NCBI GenBank assembly: GCA_029261065.1
Contig: JAJDCB010000030.1
Span: forward strand, 1 to 48,195
Length of the DNA: 48,195 bases
DNA from: Candidatus Omnitrophota bacterium
Lineage (GTDB): Bacteria > Omnitrophota > Gorgyraeia > Zapsychrales > Zapsychraceae
Reading direction: 5' to 3'
Translations under genes and position numbers: made by a program
Shown: in pieces, positions 40,814 through 48,195 of the stretch
How positions within the stretch are numbered: the first letter of the stretch is position 1
How the letters are laid out: the number at the start of each line of letters is the position of its first letter
Notes under the pieces: generated by a model
The model's input: only the letters and a program-made list of their open reading frames with translations
Told to the model about the DNA's origin: nothing
Database searches by the model: none

Positions 40814-43393
40814 ATGAATAAAACAATTTTAATATCAAGCCTCGCCATCATTATCGTCCTTCTCGCTGAAGCTTATCGCGAAAACTTAAGCATGGATTGG
40901 CAAAGGTATCAAAAGACATACAAACAGGAACTTTCGAAAGTTGCGCAAACAGAACAAGAGAAGCAATTAGCCGATCAATATAAAATTAGAATGCGTCAGA
41001 TTGTTTTACCTGAATTAAACCGAGTCGATAGATGTGTGATCTGCCATGTCGCCATGGAAGATTCCAGAATGTCGCATATGTCTAATCCGCTTAAACCTCA
41101 TCCTGAAAAGTTCTTAGAACATCATGATGTGGATAAGGTTGGTTGTACGATGTGTCACGACGGACAAGGGCGGGCCATTACATTTAAGAAGGCCTTGGCT
41201 CATGGGCATGAAGATTACTGGGAGAAGCCGGCGCTTTTACAACCCTTTGTTCAAGCCAATTGTTATCGTTGTCATCAAGGAACTTTAGAAGAAACGCCAG
41301 AATACAATTCTGGAAAAGAATTGTTTGAGGCGAAGGGATGTTTGGGATGTCATCAAGTCAATGGTAAAGGAGGGACTAGGGGTCCTGAGTTGTCCGATTT
41401 AGGAAATGCGAGCTTTCACGTCAAGATGCCTTTAGCCGAAAGTCGTGAACATCTTTTGCATGAATTTGATGAGAATGTTAATCTTGCTTTTATTTATGAA
41501 GCTGTTAAAGATCCTCATGCGCAACCCAAAAATTCTGCCATGGTTGACTACAATTTTACAAAAGAAGAAGCAAAGAAATTAACGGTTTTTTTAAAAAGTT
41601 TAACAGAGGATTCTATTCCGCAAGATCTTATTGCTGAAAGTACAGAGAAAATTTTATCTTCAAGTTTGGAAAGAGGGGCCCAGATGTATGGCATGTATTG
41701 CTCCGCTTGCCATGGCGCTCAAGGAGAAGGAACGCATTTAGAAGAGTTGGGGAAAATAGGGCCTGCCATTGGAAATACAGAGTTTTTGTCTATTGCGGAT
41801 GACAAGTTATTAAATCATTTCATCAGTTATGCACGAGGTGGGGATATGCCTGCCTTTAAAACAACGGGAGGGCTAACGGATGAAGAAATTAATGATATTG
41901 TTGAATATATTCAATCTTTTAGGATGACACCTCCTTCCCTTGAGGAGGTCCGTACTGTTAAGGGCAATGCAAAATACGGAGAGGTCTTCTTTGCTACCAA
42001 TTGTGCGAGCTGTCATGGTTCAGGCGGGAGTCATGACAAAGATCTTATTGGTCCAACGTTAAATAATACAACGCTCCTTGGGTTAGCCACAGAAGAATTT
42101 TGGTATAAAACCATTGTTCATGGACGTCGTGGAACAGCCATGCCTTCTTGGCACTTTTTAGATAAATATAAAATTGCTGATGTCATGGCCTTTCTCGAAT
42201 CGTTAAAACCAGAGCCTCTTAATAGAGAAAGAGTCATGTCTTTGGTGAACCAGTTTCCTATTATAGAAAATGGAGAGAAGATATATAGAGGGAGCTGTGC
42301 GAGTTGTCATGGCAATTTAGGAGAAGGCGGTCTTGCTCCGAGTTTAAACAATCAAGAATTTCAAAGTATTACGGATGCCAATTTTATTCTTACGATTTTA
42401 ACGCATGGCCGTGAGGATACAGCGATGCCGAGTTGGAATCATTTAGCAGAAGAAAATGTGGCTGATTTAATTGCTTACATTAAGTCATGGCAAACCAAAG
42501 AGTCTGTTGTGTTATCTGATGAACGTATCATCGCTTCTGAAGTAGAAGGGGAGATACTTTTTAAAGAATCTTGTCAGAAATGTCATCAAGTGGGACGTGG
42601 AAGCGTTGTGGCTCCAGCGATTCTATCAAAAGGATTTTTATCTCAGGCGAATGATCAGTATATTAAACATTCAATTATGTACGGACGGGGACATACGAAA
42701 ATGCCGCCTGCTCTAACAGGTTTGGCAGGTGTTGTTGAATTAACAGATGAAGAAATTAATTCTATGGTTGCCTATATTCGATCGTTTGAGAAAAATCCTG
42801 TTAAGTTAACGGGAACGTCAACGATTTATGGTGATAATGAAAGTGGCAAAGAATTATTTAAACGAAGTTGTGCGCAATGTCACGGTGATTTTGGTGAAGG
42901 GGGCGTTGGTCCAGCGATTGGTAAGAAAGACTTTTTAGATACCGTTTCTGATGGATTTATTTATGCCATGATGCGCATTGGACGCCCTGGTTCTGAGATG
43001 AGATCGTTTCCTCAACATGGGGATGGGTTTAGCAATTTATCGGACACAGAAGCATCGGATATTATCAGTTTCTTAAGATCAAACGTGGCTGAAGCTGAAA
43101 GCCATACAAAGCAAGTGAGGGGATATTCCCAGCGTGGTGGCGAACTTTTTGCTAGAAATTGTGCGCAATGTCATGGAGCAGAAGGCCAAGGCGGACTAGC
43201 GCCTTCCCTTACTAATAAACTTTTTCTGGAATCTGTTTCAGATAGTTATTTGCAGGCGACCATGTCATTGGGGCGTCATGGTACTCAAATGCGTCCCATG
43301 ATGAAAGGCGGCGGTGGTGTCGTCGAGCTTGATTCGCAAGAGGTCAACGATATCATAAGTTATCTAAGATCATTATCCCGGAATAGGGAATAA
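40814..43393 (+). CDS. Decaheme cytochrome c: three-heme head plus seven class I cytochrome domains
   Basis: This 859-aa protein has one N-terminal anchor helix (residues 4-19) and ten CxxCH heme sites at about 74, 111, 150, 176, 296, 397, 495, 587, 686 and 783. The first three are closely spaced. The last seven lie about 90-120 residues apart, each in a cytochrome c unit with a later Met ligand, for example 'DMPAF', 'AMPSW', 'KMPPA' and 'QMRPM'. 'CAQCHG' or 'CASCHG' recurs in several units, pointing to tandem duplication. The chain probably carries electrons from the Rieske/cytochrome b complex across the periplasm, perhaps to the molybdoenzyme encoded downstream. Confidence 0.93.
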   Translation: MNKTILISSLAIIIVLLAEAYRENLSMDWQRYQKTYKQELSKVAQTEQEKQLADQYKIRMRQIVLPELNRVDRCVICHVAMEDSRMSHMSNPLKPHPEKFLEHHDVDKVGCTMCHDGQGRAITFKKALAHGHEDYWEKPALLQPFVQANCYRCHQGTLEETPEYNSGKELFEAKGCLGCHQVNGKGGTRGPELSDLGNASFHVKMPLAESREHLLHEFDENVNLAFIYEAVKDPHAQPKNSAMVDYNFTKEEAKKLTVFLKSLTEDSIPQDLIAESTEKILSSSLERGAQMYGMYCSACHGAQGEGTHLEELGKIGPAIGNTEFLSIADDKLLNHFISYARGGDMPAFKTTGGLTDEEINDIVEYIQSFRMTPPSLEEVRTVKGNAKYGEVFFATNCASCHGSGGSHDKDLIGPTLNNTTLLGLATEEFWYKTIVHGRRGTAMPSWHFLDKYKIADVMAFLESLKPEPLNRERVMSLVNQFPIIENGEKIYRGSCASCHGNLGEGGLAPSLNNQEFQSITDANFILTILTHGREDTAMPSWNHLAEENVADLIAYIKSWQTKESVVLSDERIIASEVEGEILFKESCQKCHQVGRGSVVAPAILSKGFLSQANDQYIKHSIMYGRGHTKMPPALTGLAGVVELTDEEINSMVAYIRSFEKNPVKLTGTSTIYGDNESGKELFKRSCAQCHGDFGEGGVGPAIGKKDFLDTVSDGFIYAMMRIGRPGSEMRSFPQHGDGFSNLSDTEASDIISFLRSNVAEAESHTKQVRGYSQRGGELFARNCAQCHGAEGQGGLAPSLTNKLFLESVSDSYLQATMSLGRHGTQMRPMMKGGGGVVELDSQEVNDIISYLRSLSRNRE

Positions 43394-43410
43394 AAATTTA
43401 GCTATTTGGG

Positions 43411-43624
43411 TGGGTAAGTTAAAGGCTCAGATCTGTTGTCACGCGCAGTTCCGTAGCCGATAGCTTACATTAATTTAAGGGGAAAGACATATGATCATTC
43501 GCTCAGACAACGTCGCTTCGCGACGAACTCACTCGGTGATCATATGTCTTTCCCCTTAAACAGAAGAGCTGTCGAGCGAAGGATGTTTGAGCATGACAAC
43601 AGATCTGAGCCTTTAACTTACCCA
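43411..43624. repeat. Nested palindrome with 31-bp perfect outer arms
   Basis: Bases 43411-43441 are the exact reverse complement of 43594-43624. A second, inner palindrome (43474-43497 with 43537-43560, 24 bp perfect) is the repeat copy described separately. The central hairpin CGTCGC-TTC-GCGACG sits at 43511-43525. It fills most of the gap between the decaheme and NapA-like genes and has no ORF. Confidence 0.8.
43474..43560. repeat. Dispersed palindromic element, copy 2
   Basis: The arms run from TTTAAGGGGAAAG to CTTTCCCCTTAAA, with inner TGATCA boxes and a core TCGCTCA...ACAAC...TCGCTT that match copy 1 (30896-30983) read on the opposite strand. The match continues past the right arm (CTTAAACAGAAG). 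Confidence 0.75.
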
Positions 43625-43685
43625 ATTAAGGATTTATATGGCCAAATATTTTTAACTAAGATTTTATTAACGCAAGGAGATCGTT

Positions 43686-46355
43686 ATGAAAAATAAAAAA
43701 CAGAATATAACGCGTAGAAATTTTTTAAAGGGAGTGGTGGCGGGAACAGCCGCCCTTGGGATGTCGGATACATTGTTTAGTCCAACGAAAGTTCTGGCAG
43801 AAGAATTAGGTTTGGTCGATAAGGTTATTGAGATGCCCGCGCAATGTCCTTATTGTGGCGTTGGTTGTGGATCTATTATTAAATTTGATGCGAAGTCTGC
43901 CAAGATTATCGGCGTTGTTCCAGATAAACAACACCCAACAAATAAAGGCGTTCAATGTATTAAAGGATTAAATGCGGATGAACCGACTTACATTGATCGA
44001 CTTGAACATGTGTTGATTCGAAAAGATATGAGTGATCCGCTTAAAGGTTATGTCTCTAAATCAAAGGGGAGTTTTGATGATAAAGATTTTCATAAAGTGC
44101 CGTTTAAGGAAGCCGAAGAATTGGTTGGTCACAAAATGGCAGAAATTTATAAAGCACATGGAGGAAATTCCATCGGCCTTTACGGTTCTGGACAATTAAC
44201 AGTTGAAGCACAGTGGATAGAAAACAAACTTGTGAAAGGTGTTCTTGGATCTAATCGAATTGAAGCGAATGCGCGGATGTGTATGACCTCGGCGGTTACC
44301 GGATACTTTGCGACATTGGGAAGTGATACACCGCCACTTTCTTATGATGATATTGAATTGGCTGACATGATATTATTTTGGGGGCATAATGCCCGCGGAT
44401 CGCATCCGATCGTTTTTTGGCGGATTGCGGATCATAAAAAATCAAAAGATATTCCAACCGTTGTTTCAGACCCAAGAAGGACAGGAACGGTCCAAGCGCT
44501 TGAAGGGATTAATCCGCGTAATAGTTATCACTTTCAAAGTATTAACGGAGACATCTCTATCCTTAATGCCATCGGGCATGTTCTTTTAACGGAGCATGAC
44601 GATGTGATTGATTATCCATTTCTTAAAGAGCATGTTGTGGGTTGGGAAGAATATATCAAGATGTGTAAAGAAGAATATAAACCTGAAGATGTTCAAGATC
44701 GTTCGATGGTTGATCCCCAACTTATTCGAACGGTTGCGGGTCAGTGGGCTGATGCTACGCGAAAAAGAAAGAAAAATGGAGCAGGAGGTGTTATTTCATT
44801 TTGGGGGATTGGATATAATCAACATCTTCATGGGCAACATAATGTGATTAGCGTCATTAATCTCCATGCGCTTACCGGAGATATAGCTAAGCCGGGTTGC
44901 GGACCTTTTTCTATGACGGGCCAACCCAATGCTATGGGGGAACGACTTATGGGGGGCTTGACGGGAAGACTTCCCTTTAATGTTGGTATCAAAGATGAAA
45001 AGCATCGAGAATGGATTAGAAAAATATGGAACGTCCCCAAAAAACAAATGGATAATGCAGCTCACTCAGAAAATCCAGGAATGATGATTGGATTATTTGA
45101 GGCGGCTATGAAAGGGGATGTTAAGGGAATGTTTTATATGTATACAACCCATATCCATCAGCCAGATCTTAACACGCTGATTCGTCCAGCCCTTTCTAAA
45201 TTGTTTCTTGTCGTTCAGGATATTTATCGCCATGCACCGAACAATCTTTACGGGGATGTTATCTTCCCGGCATTAACGTGGGGTGAATGGCAAGGAGGGA
45301 CGTATATCAGTTCTGAGAGACGTTTTAATGTCGTTGATGGTATTGGGAAAGGGGCCCCAGGTTTGGAAAATTGTGTGCCCGATCTTGATCTAGCGATTGA
45401 TAAAGGAAAAATGCTGGCTGATTTGATAGGCCTTGATGGTAGTAAAATTTTTCCCTACAAGAAAAAGAAATATCATCCGGATGGACCTGAATTGTATGAC
45501 TCTGAAGAAGTCTTTGAAGAGATTGTCAGAGGTTCAAAGGGTACGGATTCGGATTTAACCGGAATGCTCGAGGTTAGAGAACGCGATGGCATTGGCCTTT
45601 ACGATCAGTTGCGACGTTTGCGTGGCATGCAATGGCCTGCGCCTACTTATGACATAGCAAAACAGGGTGGTGTTAAGCGTCGTTATATGGGACAGGAAGG
45701 GTGGAAAGATAAAACTTATGGCATGTTTAGACATACGGATGGCAAGCTGCATATGAAGAGCTGCCGACAGGATTATTCTAAAAGAAAAGAGGTAACAGCG
45801 GAGTTAGAAAAGTTTGGTACGGTGCCTGGGTATTATACGATTGATCATCCGGAAGTTCTTATAAAGGCGCGCGACATGGCGTTAACGCCAGAGATGCCGG
45901 ATATAGAAGAGTTGGGTAAAAATTGGAAGGACATACCAAAAGACAAATATCCATTTTGGTTGGGATTAGGAATTGTTTATGAACATTTTCATACAGCAAA
46001 AACAATTCGTGGAGCAACCACGAGACGATTGGTCCCTGAACAATATGTCGAGATGCATCCTAGTGATGCCGCTGAAAATGGTCTGCGTGATGGAGATCAA
46101 GTAAGAATTATTACGCGTCGCGGACATTACCAAGGTCGTGTCAGTGTTGGTGGTTATCGTAGTAAAGTTAAACCGGCAAGAAATGAAGTTATGAAGGGAT
46201 ATATATTTTCGCCTTGGAATTTATCTGTTGCGGATTCCGCGGATCCAAAGGAGAATAAATGGTTAGTCAATGCGACTTCTCATCGGGCCTATGACCCTGT
46301 GTCTGGCCAAGCGGATTTTAAAAAACTTGCGGCCCGTATTGAGAAAATTGTGTAA
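43686..46355 (+). CDS. NapA-like periplasmic molybdopterin oxidoreductase
   Basis: This 889-aa protein has a Tat signal (RRNFLKGVVAGTAALG) and a 4Fe-4S site 'CPYCGVGC' (54-61) with the fourth Cys at 91 (QCIKG). 'EANARMCMTSAVTGY' has the Mo-ligand Cys at 199, as in periplasmic nitrate reductase NapA and NasA/NarB. The C-terminal domain 'LGLGIVYEHFHTAKTIRGAT' and 'YVEMHPSDAAENGLRDGDQV' is the usual molybdopterin dinucleotide-binding part. After the Mo site it reads 'DTPPLSYDD' and 'WGHNARGSHP', unlike the DEPxGCYDD and SNMAEMHP I recall for NapA, so the substrate may be nitrate or a related oxyanion. A strong Shine-Dalgarno (AAGGAG) precedes it. Confidence 0.87.
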   Translation: MKNKKQNITRRNFLKGVVAGTAALGMSDTLFSPTKVLAEELGLVDKVIEMPAQCPYCGVGCGSIIKFDAKSAKIIGVVPDKQHPTNKGVQCIKGLNADEPTYIDRLEHVLIRKDMSDPLKGYVSKSKGSFDDKDFHKVPFKEAEELVGHKMAEIYKAHGGNSIGLYGSGQLTVEAQWIENKLVKGVLGSNRIEANARMCMTSAVTGYFATLGSDTPPLSYDDIELADMILFWGHNARGSHPIVFWRIADHKKSKDIPTVVSDPRRTGTVQALEGINPRNSYHFQSINGDISILNAIGHVLLTEHDDVIDYPFLKEHVVGWEEYIKMCKEEYKPEDVQDRSMVDPQLIRTVAGQWADATRKRKKNGAGGVISFWGIGYNQHLHGQHNVISVINLHALTGDIAKPGCGPFSMTGQPNAMGERLMGGLTGRLPFNVGIKDEKHREWIRKIWNVPKKQMDNAAHSENPGMMIGLFEAAMKGDVKGMFYMYTTHIHQPDLNTLIRPALSKLFLVVQDIYRHAPNNLYGDVIFPALTWGEWQGGTYISSERRFNVVDGIGKGAPGLENCVPDLDLAIDKGKMLADLIGLDGSKIFPYKKKKYHPDGPELYDSEEVFEEIVRGSKGTDSDLTGMLEVRERDGIGLYDQLRRLRGMQWPAPTYDIAKQGGVKRRYMGQEGWKDKTYGMFRHTDGKLHMKSCRQDYSKRKEVTAELEKFGTVPGYYTIDHPEVLIKARDMALTPEMPDIEELGKNWKDIPKDKYPFWLGLGIVYEHFHTAKTIRGATTRRLVPEQYVEMHPSDAAENGLRDGDQVRIITRRGHYQGRVSVGGYRSKVKPARNEVMKGYIFSPWNLSVADSADPKENKWLVNATSHRAYDPVSGQADFKKLAARIEKIV

Positions 46356-46359
46356 ATAT

Positions 46360-46393
46360 ACGCGATAAGGTTGCAAAGAAAATCTTATCGCGT
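46360..46393 (+). terminator. Stem-loop after the NapA-like gene
   Basis: ACGCGATAAG (46360-46369) pairs with CTTATCGCGT (46384-46393). Only three T follow, so it is a weak terminator or an RNA-stabilising hairpin. The next gene starts 39 bases later and is probably still read through. Confidence 0.45.
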
Positions 46394-46431
46394 TTAGAAA
46401 ATGTTATTTTGTTATCTCAAAGAGCGTGCCC

Positions 46432-47055
46432 ATGGATAGAAGAAATTTTTTAAAGCGATTAAGTGTTTTTTTCTCCGCCTTATTTGTATCAGGGGCGATT
46501 TTAAAAAGAAAACTCTTTGTTGGTTTTTTTTCTAAAGAAGCAGAAGCTGCTGTCAATGCGGTTACGAATGAGAAACTTTATTTAAGACCCCCCGGGGCTT
46601 TAGCTGAAAAAGATTTTCTCTCCACCTGTATCAATTGTCATCGTTGCGCCCAAGCCTGCCCAAGTGACTGTATCAAATATATCAATGACCCTCTTAATCC
46701 TGTCCTGCATGATACCCCTTATATTGAACCGCGTGAGAAAGCTTGTATTCTTTGTATGAAATGCACACAAGTCTGCCCATCGGGTTCTCTTCAACCGATT
46801 GAAGATGATGAAGGCGAGACCATTTTAGAAAACGTTAAGATGGGGATGGCTGTTGTTGATACGAATATTTGTAATTCTTATAACGGGTATTCGTGTGGCG
46901 TTTGTATTCGTGCTTGTCCGTTTACGGAAGTGGCTTTAAAGACAGAAACGTGGGAGCGTCCAATTGTAACAGATCATTGTGTCGGTTGCGGATTGTGTGA
47001 GCAATCCTGTATTCATTATCCGCAAGCGATTCGTGTTGTGCCGATTAGAGGGTAA
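46432..47055 (+). CDS. NapG-like periplasmic ferredoxin with four Fe-S sites
   Basis: This 207-aa protein has a twin-Arg start (MDRRNFLKRLSVFFSALFVS) and four Cys clusters: 'CINCHRCAQACPSDC', 'CILCMKCTQVCPSGS', 'CNSYNGYSCGVCIRACPF' and 'CVGCGLCEQSCIH'. This is the NapG/MauM pattern. It takes electrons from the NapH membrane protein and passes them on in the periplasm. ATG 46432 is chosen over GTG 46426 (AAAGAG six bases upstream). It is separated from the NapH-like gene by a 208-base repeat region. Confidence 0.88.
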   Translation: MDRRNFLKRLSVFFSALFVSGAILKRKLFVGFFSKEAEAAVNAVTNEKLYLRPPGALAEKDFLSTCINCHRCAQACPSDCIKYINDPLNPVLHDTPYIEPREKACILCMKCTQVCPSGSLQPIEDDEGETILENVKMGMAVVDTNICNSYNGYSCGVCIRACPFTEVALKTETWERPIVTDHCVGCGLCEQSCIHYPQAIRVVPIRG

Positions 47056-47063
47056 ATATCATG

Positions 47064-47243
47064 TTGTCATCTTCGGGAAAACTTGTCATTCTCGCGGAAG
47101 CTTGTCACCCTCGAGAAAGTTTGTCATCCCCGCCCTCTATGTCATCCCCGCGAAAGCGGGAATCCTACGGGGTAAACTCCAGCGGGGGATTTCTTTATCG
47201 TGATAATTATTAATTGATCCCCGCTTTCGCGGGGATGACATAG
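47064..47243. repeat. 19-base tandem repeats joined to a 24-bp inverted repeat
   Basis: Four degenerate units of 19 bases beginning TTGTCA(T/C) start at 47064, 47083, 47102 and 47121. The fifth runs into a palindromic unit with CCCCGCGAAAGCGGG. Bases 47137-47160 are the exact reverse complement of 47220-47243. The GTCATCCCCGCGAAAGCGGG sequence is the REP-like type found dispersed in many bacterial genomes. It has no ORF of merit. Confidence 0.75.
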
Positions 47244-47263
47244 GGGATGGGGATAATACGAAT

Positions 47264-48195
47264 ATGATTACAAAACTTCGATTAGCAACACAGATTACAA
47301 TCTTCCTCGCTATCATTGTTGTCACCTATTTAAATCATTACGAAAATCAAAAAGTGAAATATGGTTGGCAGCATGTTATTGGGGAATCTGTAATTTTAAC
47401 TGGCATTGATAAGGTTGCAGGGAAGTGGGAGAATCGTTCTGAGGTAATGAAGTATGTTCAGGGCGATGTTTGGGCGGCCCAGATTGGTGGTGTCAAAATC
47501 GTTGATCCATTGGCCTTTTTGGGAAACCTTGCACGAACGAAAAAAGTTTATGGTTTGTTGTTTTTTGCCGCTTTGATTCCTATCGTCTTGACATTATTGT
47601 TAGGAAAAGTTTTCTGCAGCTGGATATGTCCTATGGGATTGCTTTTTGAGATGAATGATAAGCTTCGAGGGTTTTTAATCAAAAGGGGGGTTCCGCTGTT
47701 TCAATGGGCGATTCCTTACTGGATTAAGTATGTTATTCTTGCCGGTGGATTGATTTCAGGGGTTCTTCTGGGTGCGCATTTCTTTTTTGTTATTTATCCG
47801 CCGAAATTGGTCTCCGGTGAAATATATTTTTGGGTGACACGGGCTAGTTTTAGTGCGGGCATGTTGTTTATTTTTGCATATCTCGCTGTTGAGCTCATTT
47901 TTGCACCTCGGATTTGGTGTCGTTCTTTTTGTCCGGGCGGGGCGGTGTATACGTTGTTAAGTCGGTTTCGATTGATACGCATCAAAAATGATTTAAAAAA
48001 TTGTACGAACTGTGGTATTTGCGATAAGCTTTGTCCTTATGGGCTTATGCCATCTAAAAGTCATTTGTCGCCTGAGTGTGACCATTGTTCCATTTGCATT
48101 TCAAAATGTCCGGTCCAAACACTTTCGTTTATCGCCGGTCAAGACAGGGGGGTTGCCGTTAATAATAAGACAAAGAATAATAAGAAAAAGTTGCA
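47264..48195 (+). CDS. NapH-like membrane ferredoxin, quinol dehydrogenase component (partial, runs off window)
   Basis: An ATG at 47264 opens a frame that stays open to the last base (310 complete codons). It codes for a membrane protein with an N-terminal helix and a long periplasmic loop. 'KVFCSWICPMGLLFE' and 'CRSFCPGGAVYTLLSRF' are the CxxxCP loops of NapH, with at least three helices between and before them. Two 4Fe-4S sites follow ('CTNCGICDKLCPYG', 'CDHCSICISKCPVQ'). It should oxidise quinol and reduce the NapG-like protein encoded just upstream. No stop is present in the window, so the C-terminus is unknown. Confidence 0.88.
   Translation, partial: MITKLRLATQITIFLAIIVVTYLNHYENQKVKYGWQHVIGESVILTGIDKVAGKWENRSEVMKYVQGDVWAAQIGGVKIVDPLAFLGNLARTKKVYGLLFFAALIPIVLTLLLGKVFCSWICPMGLLFEMNDKLRGFLIKRGVPLFQWAIPYWIKYVILAGGLISGVLLGAHFFFVIYPPKLVSGEIYFWVTRASFSAGMLFIFAYLAVELIFAPRIWCRSFCPGGAVYTLLSRFRLIRIKNDLKNCTNCGICDKLCPYGLMPSKSHLSPECDHCSICISKCPVQTLSFIAGQDRGVAVNNKTKNNKKKL

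Noticed and set aside
47064-47139. CRISPR array
   Set aside because: Units are contiguous 19-mers without spacers, degenerate, and no cas gene is nearby.
47137-47325. Minus-strand ORF across the repeat region
   Set aside because: The translation runs through the REP-like palindrome and the antisense of the NapH-like gene start; it is a repeat by-product.

Overview
The window looks like a chromosomal segment of a low-GC, Gram-negative, uncultured-type bacterium. An outer membrane is implied by a secretin, two AsmA-type proteins and an N-acetylmuramoyl-L-alanine amidase. The tRNA genes do not encode CCA. Small Cys-rich exported proteins beside a class III-type pilin signal, paired TPR/GT-C membrane genes and an AsmA/DUF3568-like protein resemble candidate phyla of the PVC group such as Omnitrophota. 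This placement is inferred from gene style, not from a marker alignment. No phage, insertion sequence with a transposase, rRNA gene or CRISPR array was seen.

Layout. 1-5.8 kb: end of an upstream gene with its terminator, a YihY-family membrane protein, an AsmA-like protein, a family 2 glycosyltransferase, two translationally coupled exported proteins of unknown function and a YdcZ-type transporter. 5.8-8.2 kb (minus strand): a transglutaminase-like cysteine protein, preceded by a promoter and a terminator that delimit an unannotated RNA of about 100 nt or an attenuated leader, then a GT-C-like membrane protein. 8.2-15.5 kb: a five-gene run of TPR protein, YfhO protein, TPR protein, GT-C glycosyltransferase, and a UbiA prenyltransferase fused to a domain with a DxDDTA motif like that of class II terpene cyclases. 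15.5-17.4 kb: a His-rich polytopic membrane protein and a membrane protein built by internal duplication. 17.4-22.0 kb (minus strand): a tight run of a pilin-signal Cys-rich protein, two small Cys-rich exported proteins sharing its C-terminal module, a 7-TM protein, SpeD, and a 7-TM/spermidine synthase fusion.

22-27.7 kb: RNA m5C methyltransferase, CPBP protease with TPR, a Cys-rich membrane protein, and a coupled MerR/secretin/amidase set. 28-32.4 kb: murI, the deazapurine genes queD-queC-queE-queF, then rph and rdgB. 32.4-35.4 kb (minus strand): a 1022-aa AsmA-like protein. 35.6-36.0 kb: tRNA-Pro(UGG) and tRNA-Arg(UCU), each with a recognisable promoter.

36.2-48.2 kb is a respiratory gene set: an Rrf2 regulator with three Cys, an NAD(P)-type FAD/Fe-S oxidoreductase, a Rieske protein, cytochrome b, a decaheme cytochrome c, a NapA-like molybdoenzyme, a NapG-like ferredoxin and the start of a NapH-like quinol dehydrogenase cut by the window end. 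Together they suggest electron flow from NAD(P)H and/or quinol through a Rieske/cytochrome b complex and a multiheme wire to a periplasmic nitrate-reductase-like enzyme, with no NapB, NapC or NapD in view. Intergenic gaps in the second half carry long palindromes. Two of these, at 30.9 and 43.5 kb, are copies of one dispersed element in opposite orientation. No gene-free stretch exceeds 300 bases.
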